Below are positions 1 to 5,611 of a stretch of 5,611 bases of DNA, piece after piece; the first letter of the stretch is position 1; every line of letters begins with the position of its first letter. The position numbers were made by a program, and so were the translations under genes. The stretch is from Gammaproteobacteria bacterium (GTDB lineage Bacteria; Pseudomonadota; Gammaproteobacteria; Chromatiales; Chromatiaceae), in contig JAUVEG010000102.1 of NCBI GenBank assembly GCA_030594925.1, positions 1 to 5,611 on the forward strand, in the 5' to 3' direction. The notes beneath the pieces were generated by a model that was not told where the DNA came from, made no database searches, and saw only the letters and a list, made by a program, of their open reading frames with translations.

Positions 1-168
1 CGAAAAAACCGCAAGCGCTTTCCCGAAGGATGTGTCACCACGGTTGCCGATGAAGAGGAGGCGCTGTTACGCACCGCGGGAGTGGATAAATTAGGCGCGG
101 CTTTGGTCTATGGGCCGTCAGTCTCGTCAGAGGGTTTGCGCCTCTACTACCTGGTTCGATGGCTTTAA
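1..168 (+). CDS. C-terminal end of a protein of unknown function (partial)
   Basis: Frame 1 is open from the first base to a TAA at 166-168, giving 55 residues of a C-terminus; the start lies outside the window. The visible part begins with a basic stretch (RKNRKRFPEGCV), has an acidic run (ADEEEALL), and ends in YGPSVSSEGLRLYYLVRWL, rich in aromatic and hydrophobic residues. The lack of stops, the protein-like composition and the intrinsic terminator 20 bases after the stop support a real gene. I do not recognise the family and assign no function. It converges on the minus-strand lipoprotein gene and is probably unrelated to the pheST cluster. No membrane segment or signal is visible in this fragment. 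Confidence 0.75.
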   Translation, partial: RKNRKRFPEGCVTTVADEEEALLRTAGVDKLGAALVYGPSVSSEGLRLYYLVRWL

Positions 169-187
169 GAAGCTAAGCCGTAAACGC

Positions 188-223
188 AAAAATGCCACAA
201 ATCATACGATTTGTGGCATTTTT
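188..223. terminator. Bidirectional intrinsic terminator between convergent genes
   Basis: A perfect 16-bp inverted repeat (188-203 pairs with 208-223) encloses a 4-base loop, ATAC. The core arm is GCCACAAATC and the outer pairs are A-T, so both strands end in a run of five T. It lies 20 bases after the stop of the plus-strand gene and 77 bases beyond the stop of the minus-strand lipoprotein gene, so it can terminate both. The symmetry and T-runs are read directly; function is inferred. Confidence 0.9.
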
Positions 224-239
224 AGTTTTCCGGGGGTTT

Positions 240-258
240 CAATATGCGGAGCGTATTG
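240..258. repeat. Small hairpin in the 3' region of the lipoprotein gene
   Basis: CAATATGC (240-247) pairs with GCGTATTG (251-258) around a GGA loop: eight pairs, one of them a T-G wobble. No T-run follows on either strand, so it does not look like a terminator. It lies in the 76-base stretch between the bidirectional terminator and the lipoprotein stop and would be in the 3' untranslated part of that mRNA. Its role is unknown and it may be chance. Confidence 0.4.
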
Positions 259-299
259 CACCCTGCATCTCTCATCCCACGGGCTTATTCAGAGGTCCG

Positions 300-689
300 T
301 TAATTTTTCCTGCGAACATAGATCGCCTGGGCATTCACCGTCTTGGTGTGAGCCGGGACAGGAATGTAACGACCGTCACGGTAGACATCAACGGTTTCTG
401 ATGGTCCCTTACCGGTATAGCCAGAAATCAGCACGCCATTGGCGCCCATAGCAGCCGCCTGACGACTGGTCTCCTGAATAAAGTAGTTCTGACGTTCCTG
501 CACGGTCATTTTTGCTTTACTGGTGGCAGTAACCTTCCCCTTCACAACATAGTCCCCGGGGGCATTGGTATAGAATTTAACCTCTTCCGGCTTGATGACC
601 TCAGGCTCAGCAACTTGCTGTGTTGTACAGCCTGCAACAAGGAGAAGTAGCAGGATGATCGAGATAGATTTATAAAATGAAACTCTCAT
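300..689 (-). CDS. Small outer-membrane lipoprotein of unknown function
   Basis: The 129-residue product starts at ATG 689-687 with an AGGAGA ribosome site at 700-695, five bases upstream. The N-terminus is a classic type II signal: RVSFYK, a hydrophobic core SIIILLLLL-like at residues 8-19, and lipobox VAGC with the lipid-accepting cysteine at 21. Thr at 22 and 23 rather than Asp suggests Lol-dependent sorting to the outer membrane, with the body facing the periplasm. The mature part is about 109 residues; residues near 80-90 read AAAMGANGVLISGY, resembling the 'lineage of Ala/Gly then beta-strand' motif of small envelope lipoproteins such as RcsF or DUF4156-type proteins, but that is a weak resemblance and I assign no family. 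The gene lies 44 bases downstream of tRNA-Pro on the same strand with no terminator between, so it may be read from the tRNA promoter. It ends before the shared terminator at 188-223. Confidence 0.88.
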   Translation of the reverse strand: MRVSFYKSISIILLLLLVAGCTTQQVAEPEVIKPEEVKFYTNAPGDYVVKGKVTATSKAKMTVQERQNYFIQETSRQAAAMGANGVLISGYTGKGPSETVDVYRDGRYIPVPAHTKTVNAQAIYVRRKN

Positions 690-733
690 TAATGTCTCCT
701 AAACTGATGGGCGGGTAGTAGGGTTAAAATTTT

Positions 734-810
734 TGGTCGGGGTGAGAAGATTCGAACTTCCGACCACCGCAACCCCATTGCGGTGCGCTACCAGGCTGCG
801 CTACACCCCG
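734..810 (-). tRNA. tRNA-Pro, anticodon GGG
   Basis: The minus strand folds into a full cloverleaf of 77 bases including an encoded CCA (736-734). The acceptor arm CGGGGTG pairs with CACCCCG, the D arm uses GCGC/GCGC with loop AGCCTGGTA, and the anticodon stem CCGCA/TGCGG encloses ATGGGGT. That places U33, anticodon GGG and G37. The T arm has the standard TTCGAAT loop. The first pair C1-G72 and A73 are identity features of bacterial tRNA-Pro, and G37 next to G36 is the usual target of TrmD methylation. It decodes CCC and CCU. The sequence closely resembles the E. coli GGG isoacceptor as I remember it. It sits after the ihfA-merR segment, a neighbourhood also known in Pseudomonas. Confidence 0.98.
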
Positions 811-824
811 AAAATAGAGACGGC

Positions 825-853
825 ATCCTACGTTGAGGATGGCGCGATGTCAA
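825..853 (-). promoter_or_regulatory. Sigma-70 promoter of tRNA-Pro
   Basis: On the minus strand a perfect -35 box TTGACA (853-848) is followed after 17 bases by TAGGAT (830-825), four of six matches to the -10 consensus. Transcription would start near 818, about 8 bases before the mature tRNA end at 810. The bases just after the -10 box (GCCGTC) are GC-rich, as in stringently controlled stable-RNA promoters. A 6-bp dyad (CATCCT 824-829 with AGGATG 836-841) overlaps the -10 box and spacer; I cannot say it matters. Boxes and spacing are seen; stringent control is inference. Confidence 0.8.
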
Positions 854-856
854 TCA

Positions 857-970
857 ATTTGTGATGTCTTCCGAGGGAGGTACGGGGCAGGATTGACGAG
901 GGATCTTAGCAATCGAACACCAGGATCTCTCCTGCATCGAGATGACAAACAGAGGTCTTGAGATGACAAT
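857..970. repeat. Degenerate dispersed repeat, 'GATCTCTC...TCGAGATGACA' family
   Basis: This stretch resembles widespread intergenic palindromes whose ends read TTGTCATnnCGA and TCGAnATGACAA. Visible elements are GAGGGATCTTAGCAATCGAA (898-915 region), GGATCTCTCCTG at 923-934 and TCGAGATGACAAA at 937-949. The left end (TTTGTGATGTC at 858-868) is a poor match to the expected inverse of the right end. A second right-end fragment, TTGAGATGACAA, follows at 958-969, as if part had been duplicated. It matches the better copy at 4248-4319: ATcTCTCC, TCGAgATGACAAA against ATtTCTCC, TCGAaATGACAAA. No credible coding frame is present. Family membership is from memory of such repeats. Confidence 0.65.
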
Positions 971-974
971 CTGT

Positions 975-1053
975 ACACGGGGAAATAGAGTAAGCCGGAC
1001 AACACGAAATTGAGACTCTTGCTTTCCGTGTTGTCCGCGTATTCCGTGGTTGC
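975..1053. repeat. Inverted repeat of the CACGGAA/TTCCGTG family downstream of the MerR gene
   Basis: CGGACAACACG at 996-1006 pairs perfectly with CGTGTTGTCCG at 1027-1037, an 11-bp stem around a 20-base loop. Flanking sequence has ACACGG at 975-980 and GTATTCCGTGGTTG at 1039-1052, the same words as in the hairpin at 4130-4201. It begins 11 bases after the stop of the MerR-family gene in its reading direction. No T-run follows on the minus strand (GCTTACTC), so a standard intrinsic terminator is not evident, although the stem could still stabilise the mRNA end. Confidence 0.7.
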
Positions 1054-1063
1054 CGTTCTCTAA

Positions 1064-1423
1064 CTAACGCTTGAGAATCTGCTGAATCTCTTCCAACTCG
1101 ACACGCAGCTGGTGAATCAGCTGCAGACTCTCATGGTGATCCTGTTTTGCAGCATCTCCCGAGAGTTGCTGCCTGGCTCCTCCGATGGTAAAACCCTGCT
1201 CATACAGCAAACTGCGGATCTGGCGAATCATCATCACGTCATGACGTTGATAATAACGGCGATTACCCCTGCGTTTGACTGGTTTGAGCTGTGGAAACTC
1301 CTGCTCCCAATAGCGCAGCACATGGGGCTTAACCACGCACAACTCGCTCACTTCGCCAATCGTAAAATAACGTTTTCCCGGGATGGGAGGTAGTTCAATG
1401 TGTGCTTCACTCGCGTCCAGCAT
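1064..1423 (-). CDS. MerR-family transcriptional regulator next to ihfA
   Basis: The 119-residue product (ATG at 1423-1421) carries an N-terminal MerR winged helix: helix-turn-helix at about 19-40 ([10 protein letters not shown]...[10 protein letters not shown]) and the wing [12 protein letters not shown] at 47-58. A second helical pair follows around 61-87 ([22 protein letters not shown]). The C-terminus (about 93-119) is a short coiled-coil-like helix for dimerisation. There is no cysteine-rich effector domain and only one cysteine (29), so metal or drug sensing is unlikely; its signal and target are unknown. The same kind of gene follows ihfA in Pseudomonas and many gammaproteobacteria. 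An upstream TTG at 1432 would add three residues, but the GAGGG site lies directly against it, while it stands 9 bases from the ATG. The gene overlaps the end of ihfA by 17 bases, indicating co-transcription and probably translational coupling. Confidence 0.93.
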   Translation of the reverse strand: MLDASEAHIELPPIPGKRYFTIGEVSELCVVKPHVLRYWEQEFPQLKPVKRRGNRRYYQRHDVMMIRQIRSLLYEQGFTIGGARQQLSGDAAKQDHHESLQLIHQLRVELEEIQQILKR

Positions 1424-1703
1424 AGCCTTCAACCCTCGATTTTAGTTTTTGTCCAGGCCGGAAAGTGACGACTCGTCTTGGTAAGATGGGTATCTCCTCT
1501 CCAGTCTTCGGATTGCGTCCGGGGCGCTGCTTTTTTTCGCGCAAATCGAAATTACCGTAGCCTGACAGCTTGACCTGCTCTCCCTGTTCCAACGAGCGTT
1601 TAATCTCCTCATAGAAGAGTTCGACCAGCTCTTTGGCTTCGCGTTTATTTAGACCGACTTCATCGAATAGAGACTCTGCCAAATTTGCTTTGGTTAGCGT
1701 CAT
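1407..1703 (-). CDS. ihfA: Integration host factor subunit alpha
   Basis: The 98-residue protein spans the full HU/IHF fold and has the usual family length. An N-terminal helical body ([13 protein letters not shown]...[14 protein letters not shown]) forms the dimer interface with IhfB, which is not in this window. The beta-sheet signature is [22 protein letters not shown] (about 44-65), and the DNA-clamping arm [11 protein letters not shown] spans 63-73. Pro65 at the arm tip is the residue that intercalates in the minor groove in E. coli IHF. The end, [13 protein letters not shown], is typical of IhfA rather than HU. IHF bends DNA at specific sites in recombination, replication and transcription. 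Its ATG (1703-1701) follows the pheT stop TAA with no base between, and its ribosome site GGGAG (1714-1710) lies inside pheT, so translation is likely coupled. The pheT-ihfA order matches E. coli. Confidence 0.98.
   Translation of the reverse strand: MTLTKANLAESLFDEVGLNKREAKELVELFYEEIKRSLEQGEQVKLSGYGNFDLREKKQRPGRNPKTGEEIPILPRRVVTFRPGQKLKSRVEGYAGRE
1433..1437 (-). promoter_or_regulatory. Ribosome binding site deciding the MerR-gene start
   Basis: GAGGG on the minus strand lies inside the last codons of ihfA, 9 bases before the ATG at 1423-1421. The TTG at 1432-1430 touches it with no spacer, so initiation there is implausible. This favours the 119-residue form. Confidence 0.6.
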
Positions 1704-4085
1704 TTATGACTCCCGCAATGTTGCGCCCAGATTTGTCTCAAGTGCCTTGAGCACCTGTTGCGAGGCTTTTTGCACCTCGTCATCATCTAGTGTCCGTGAT
1801 TTATCCTGTAAAATCAAGCTCAAAGCCAAACTTTTTCTGTCTGATTCGACATTTACCCCGGTATAAACATCAAAAAGACGGATATCTTGCACAATTTCAC
1901 AGGCAGATTCACGAATCACCTGCTCAACCCGGGCAAAAGAGATGTCCAGATTGACGACAATGGCGAAATCACGGCGAATACTGGGGAATTTCGACAATGG
2001 CGTAAAAGCTGGTATTGATCCAGGCTCAAGTTCGCTCAAAACAATCTCAAAAAGATAGGCTTTTCCTTTGATCCCAAAAGACTTTTCTAATTTTGGGTGT
2101 AGCAATCCCAGCCACCCGACCGCTCTTCCGTCACGCTCGATACGAGCCGACTGACCTGGATGCAGCAGCGGATGTTCCGCTGCAACAAAACTGAAGGCGT
2201 CAGAACATCCTGTCAGAGAGAGTATTGATTCGACATCCCCCTTGAGGTCGAAGAAATCGACTGCTTCAGTTGCCTCACCCCACTGCTCGGCGGCGCGCCC
2301 ACCCAACAACATACCAGACAAGCATTTTTCTTGTTTAATTTCATTATCTTGTAGATTAAACCTCAATCCTGTCTCAAGTAAACGAATGCGCTCCTGCTGG
2401 CGCGCCAGGTTATGTCTCGCCGTCTCCAGCAATCCACCCCAGAGTGACGGACGCATGACGGACATATCGGCTGAAATCGGATTGGCCAGCGTAATCTGCT
2501 CACCATGCGGATCGAGATGCCTGGCCGCACCTGCCGAGATGAAGCTGTAGGTGATAACCTCCTGATACTCTCTTGCATTGAGCAGATTTGTAGCGCGCTC
2601 AAGAGTGAAACCCGCCTCCGGCGGCAGGTGCATCGTCAGGGAGAGATGGCCATGCGTCTGCGGAATATTGTCGTAACCATAGATGCGGCCAATCTCCTCG
2701 ATCAGATCAGCCTCGATCGAGACATCAAAACGCCAGCTTGGCGGCGTCACCATCCAGCCGTCATCGCAAGTTTCGAGCGACATACCGAGACGCTGCAGAG
2801 ATGAAGAGATGGCCTCATCATCGATGGCAACGCCCAGCAGACGCTCGATGCGGGATCGACGAAGATGAATCACTTCAGCTTCCACAGAGAAACCATCAGC
2901 ACGGGCTTCGATGATTTCTCCTGCAGAGCCACCGGCGATCTCAAGCAGCAATGTCGTGGCGCGCTGCATCGCCCTGCGCTGCAGGGCAGGATCAACGCCG
3001 CGCTCAAAACGATGCGATGAATCAGTGTGCAGACCGTAGGAGCGCGCCTTGCCGCTGATTGCCAGCGGTTCAAAGAAGGCGCTTTCAAGCAATACATGCT
3101 TTGTCGTTTGAGTCACGCCGGTGGCTGCACCGCCCATGATGCCGGCCATAGCCAGCACCTTGTCGTCATCGGCAATTACCAGCGTCTCCCCATTCAGGGT
3201 CGCTTCGCCACCATCGAGCAGTTCAAGTTTCTCTCCTTCATTAGCCATACGCACTGTGATGCCGCCGCTGAGTTTGTCGAGATCAAAACCATGCATCGGC
3301 TGACCCAGCTCCAACAGCACATAATTGGTGACGTCGACAACCACGCCGAGAGATCGCATGCCACCCCGGCGCAGGCGCTCCTGCATCCACAATGGTGTTT
3401 CAGCGGCAGGGTCTATTCCCTTGACGATACGGCACAGATATCCGGGGCAGGCTTGTGGCGCACTCAGCGTCACCTCGATGCGGCTGTCAGTCGTTACAGG
3501 AGCATCAGTTACGATGGTTTCGTGCAGATCACAGCCAAAAATTGCCGAGACATCACGCGCAACTCCCAGCAGGCTCAGGCAGTCTCCACGATCCGGTGTC
3601 AGGTCAACTTCGATGCAGTGATCATCGAGATCCAGATAGCGTCGAAAATCCTCTCCAACGGGTGAATTTTTTGGTAGCGGCATGATGCCATCCGAGGAGT
3701 CAGCCAGCCCCAGCTCCGAAGCCGAGCAGATCATTCCCAGAGACTCGACACCACGCAGTTTTGCGCGGGTGATCTTGAAATCCCCCGGCAGGCATGCGCC
3801 GACCGTCGCCACAGGAACGCGCATGCCGGCGGCAACATTTTTTGCACCGCATACGATCTGCAGTGCTTCATCCGCACCGCTATTGACTTGCGTCACATTG
3901 AGTTTATCGGCATCAGGATGAGGGTCGACACTGATCACTTCACCAACCACGACACCGCTAAACCCGGGCGCAGCAGGCTCGACGCTCTCGACCTCGAGGC
4001 CAGCCATGCTGAGACGATGTGACAGGGCATCCGTCTCGACATCCGGATTGACCCACTCTCTTAACCAGGATTCACTGAATCGCAT
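1704..4085 (-). CDS. pheT: Phenylalanyl-tRNA synthetase beta subunit
   Basis: The 793-residue protein has the usual bacterial length and is intact. Domains in order: N-terminal segment; EMAP-II-like OB-fold tRNA-binding domain (about 40-150, GEVISVDPHPDADKL); B3/B4 editing domain (about 211-385); B5 domain (about 403-475, TPPSWRFDV then EADLIEEIGRIYGYDNIP); a catalytic-like core without catalysis (about 480-690); and the C-terminal FDX-ACB anticodon-binding domain (about 699-793, SKFPSIRRDFAIVV). It pairs with PheS in a cytoplasmic (alpha-beta)2 enzyme and hydrolyses Tyr-tRNA(Phe). Residues I recall as the E. coli editing site are kept at the same numbers (His265, Gly318, Glu334, Thr354), but 356 is Ser where E. 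coli has Ala. The start codon has only a weak ribosome site (TGGA, about 9 bases upstream). Unusually, 291 bp of repeats separate it from pheS, while ihfA abuts its stop. Confidence 0.99.
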   Translation of the reverse strand: MRFSESWLREWVNPDVETDALSHRLSMAGLEVESVEPAAPGFSGVVVGEVISVDPHPDADKLNVTQVNSGADEALQIVCGAKNVAAGMRVPVATVGACLPGDFKITRAKLRGVESLGMICSASELGLADSSDGIMPLPKNSPVGEDFRRYLDLDDHCIEVDLTPDRGDCLSLLGVARDVSAIFGCDLHETIVTDAPVTTDSRIEVTLSAPQACPGYLCRIVKGIDPAAETPLWMQERLRRGGMRSLGVVVDVTNYVLLELGQPMHGFDLDKLSGGITVRMANEGEKLELLDGGEATLNGETLVIADDDKVLAMAGIMGGAATGVTQTTKHVLLESAFFEPLAISGKARSYGLHTDSSHRFERGVDPALQRRAMQRATTLLLEIAGGSAGEIIEARADGFSVEAEVIHLRRSRIERLLGVAIDDEAISSSLQRLGMSLETCDDGWMVTPPSWRFDVSIEADLIEEIGRIYGYDNIPQTHGHLSLTMHLPPEAGFTLERATNLLNAREYQEVITYSFISAGAARHLDPHGEQITLANPISADMSVMRPSLWGGLLETARHNLARQQERIRLLETGLRFNLQDNEIKQEKCLSGMLLGGRAAEQWGEATEAVDFFDLKGDVESILSLTGCSDAFSFVAAEHPLLHPGQSARIERDGRAVGWLGLLHPKLEKSFGIKGKAYLFEIVLSELEPGSIPAFTPLSKFPSIRRDFAIVVNLDISFARVEQVIRESACEIVQDIRLFDVYTGVNVESDRKSLALSLILQDKSRTLDDDEVQKASQQVLKALETNLGATLRES

Positions 4086-4129
4086 CTATTTATTCCAGTT
4101 CAATATTTGTTGTCATAAATTTAAAAACA

Positions 4130-4201
4130 TTATTACCACGGAATACACGGAAAAGAAAACAAAATAATTCCGTGTGGTCTGTGTGTTCCGTGGTTGAATA
4201 A
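4130..4201. repeat. Long interrupted hairpin of CACGGAA/TTCCGTG words in the pheS-pheT gap
   Basis: ACCACGGAA (4135-4143) pairs with TTCCGTGGT (4186-4194), and ACACGGAA (4145-4152) pairs with TTCCGTGT (4168-4175). Flanking TTATT (4130-4134) pairs with AATAA (4197-4201). The result is a stem of about 17 pairs with a 10-base bulge on one side and an AT-rich loop. Such 'accacggaatacacgga' words form a dispersed intergenic repeat family in many environmental bacteria, as I recall. On the minus strand, the direction of pheST transcription, the stem is followed by AATAATGTTTTTAAATTT, so partial termination before pheT is conceivable. Confidence 0.8.
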
Positions 4202-4247
4202 GGTTTATTTGCACAATTCATGGTGCCATGCGCAAGCTTATTGCACC

Positions 4248-4319
4248 TTGTCATCTCGAACGAATGTGAGAGATCTTGATTCTCCAACAAAAGATTTCTC
4301 CCTTTGGTCGAAATGACAA
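4248..4319. repeat. Dispersed palindromic repeat, TTGTCAT...ATGACAA family
   Basis: The ends TTGTCATCTCGA (4248-4259) and TCGAAATGACAA (4308-4319) are inverted with one mismatch. Inside, GAGAGATCTT (4268-4277) pairs with AAGATTTCTC (4291-4300), also with one mismatch. The whole 72-base unit is therefore one imperfect hairpin. Read on the minus strand in one frame it gives the peptide VISTKGRNL, often seen in spurious short gene calls from intergenic repeats. It matches the degenerate copy at 857-970. No transposase lies nearby, so any mobility would depend on an enzyme elsewhere. Confidence 0.8.
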
Positions 4320-4323
4320 ATGA

Positions 4324-4360
4324 ACAGATTTTCATCTGTGTTTATCTGTGTGCATCTGTG
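4324..4360. repeat. Short tandem repeat, 10-bp unit ending ATCTGTG
   Basis: Three consecutive 10-base units, TTCATCTGTG (4331-4340), TTTATCTGTG (4341-4350) and TGCATCTGTG (4351-4360), share the ending ATCTGTG. ACAGAT at 4324-4329 is the inverse of ATCTGT at 4334-4339. The array ends 16 bases before the pheS stop. This periodic motif is a common intergenic repeat type in bacteria, as I recall. There are no spacers of the kind seen in CRISPR. Confidence 0.8.
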
Positions 4361-4376
4361 GTTACCTACCCTGTCA

Positions 4377-5396
<1,020 letters not shown>

Positions 5397-5419
5397 CTAT
5401 TTTACCGGTTTTAAACACG

Positions 5420-5452
5420 AAAAAGGGAGAAAGCCAAGCGGCCCTCTCCCTT
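5420..5452 (-). terminator. Intrinsic terminator or attenuator between rplT and pheS
   Basis: On the minus strand AAGGGAGA (5452-5445) pairs with TCTCCCTT (5430-5423), an 8-bp stem. Its loop contains an inner GCC/GGC pairing, and the stem runs into TTTTT (5424-5420). It sits between the rplT stop and the pheS start, 24 bases before the pheS ATG. It could end the infC-rpmI-rplT transcript or, as in the E. coli pheST leader, act as an attenuator. I see no Phe-rich leader peptide and no clear alternative anti-terminator pairing, so plain termination with partial read-through is as likely. Confidence 0.8.
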
Positions 5453-5485
5453 CCAGTGACTCCATGTCGCCATGCAATATGCAGT

Positions 5486-5611
5486 CTAGGCGAGTGCTTC
5501 CCGGGCCTGTGACGCCAGGGCGCCGAATGCAGGCTTGTCATGCACAGCAATATCAGCCAGCATCTTGCGATCGACCTCGATACCAGCTTTGTTCAGGCCG
5601 TTGATCATGCG
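5486..5611 (-). CDS. rplT: 50S ribosomal protein L20, C-terminal part
   Basis: The last 41 codons of a minus-strand gene end at TAG 5488-5486. The sequence [20 protein letters not shown] followed by [21 protein letters not shown] is the typical L20 C-terminus (compare the family's '[15 protein letters not shown]'). L20 is usually near 118 residues, so about two thirds lie beyond the window edge. It binds 23S rRNA early in 50S assembly and in many bacteria its C-terminal domain also represses its own operon by binding the infC-rpmI-rplT mRNA. The rplT-pheS-pheT order matches E. coli. Confidence 0.97.
   Translation of the reverse strand, partial: RMINGLNKAGIEVDRKMLADIAVHDKPAFGALASQAREALA

Noticed and set aside
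110..451. 113-codon plus-strand frame over the left edge
   Set aside because: It crosses the end of the frame-1 gene, the bidirectional terminator and the antisense of the lipoprotein gene; frame 1 is much more protein-like up to 168.
996..1037. Intrinsic terminator after the MerR-family gene
   Set aside because: The 11-bp stem is good but the loop is 20 bases and no T-run follows on the minus strand, so it is listed as a repeat instead.
1424..1432. TTG start for the MerR-family gene
   Set aside because: The only ribosome site (GAGGG, 1437-1433) touches the TTG but has proper spacing to the ATG at 1423.
3027..3665. 212-codon plus-strand frame opposite pheT
   Set aside because: It lies wholly antisense to a well-conserved pheT, shows no recognisable domain and is explained by the codon bias of the opposite strand.
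4090..4335. 81-codon minus-strand frame between pheS and pheT as a gene
   Set aside because: It is composed of repeat sequence in both its palindromic and CACGGAA parts, has no clear ribosome site, and its peptide is typical of frames fortuitously open in intergenic repeats.
4324..4360. CRISPR-like array
   Set aside because: The units are 10 bases long and directly contiguous, with no unique spacers and no cas genes.
5411..5473. pheM-like leader peptide
   Set aside because: No Phe run, no ribosome site and no obvious alternative pairing with the hairpin; kept only as a speculative finding.

Overview
The window carries a conserved translation and nucleoid-protein cluster of a gammaproteobacterium, probably an environmental lineage of the Pseudomonas/Chromatiales type. 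Evidence: all main genes lie on the minus strand in the order rplT - pheS - pheT - ihfA - MerR-family regulator - tRNA-Pro(GGG), an order I know from gammaproteobacteria such as Pseudomonas. The proteins look like gammaproteobacterial versions, and base composition is moderate.

Layout from high to low coordinates, which is the direction of transcription. The 3' end of rplT (5611-5486) is followed by an intrinsic terminator or attenuator (5452-5420). Then come pheS (5396-4377), a 291-bp gap filled with dispersed repeats, pheT (4085-1704), ihfA (starting on the base after the pheT stop) and a small MerR-like gene overlapping the end of ihfA. A second repeat-rich spacer (about 857-1053) follows. 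Next are a stable-RNA-type promoter, tRNA-Pro (810-734) and a small outer-membrane lipoprotein gene (689-300). At the left edge the end of a plus-strand gene of unknown function (1-168) converges on them, with a bidirectional terminator (188-223) between.

How the genes work together: PheS and PheT form the (alpha-beta)2 phenylalanyl-tRNA synthetase, IhfA pairs with an IhfB encoded elsewhere to bend DNA, and L20 is a 50S assembly protein. The MerR-like protein and the lipoprotein have no assignable target or function.

I found no new biological system. The most unusual feature is architectural. The pheS-pheT junction, usually tight, is opened by three families of short palindromic or periodic repeats that together contain an open frame of 81 codons. 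Two of those families recur, degenerate, in the spacer between the MerR gene and tRNA-Pro. One of the pheS-pheT hairpins is followed by a T-rich stretch and could affect pheT expression.
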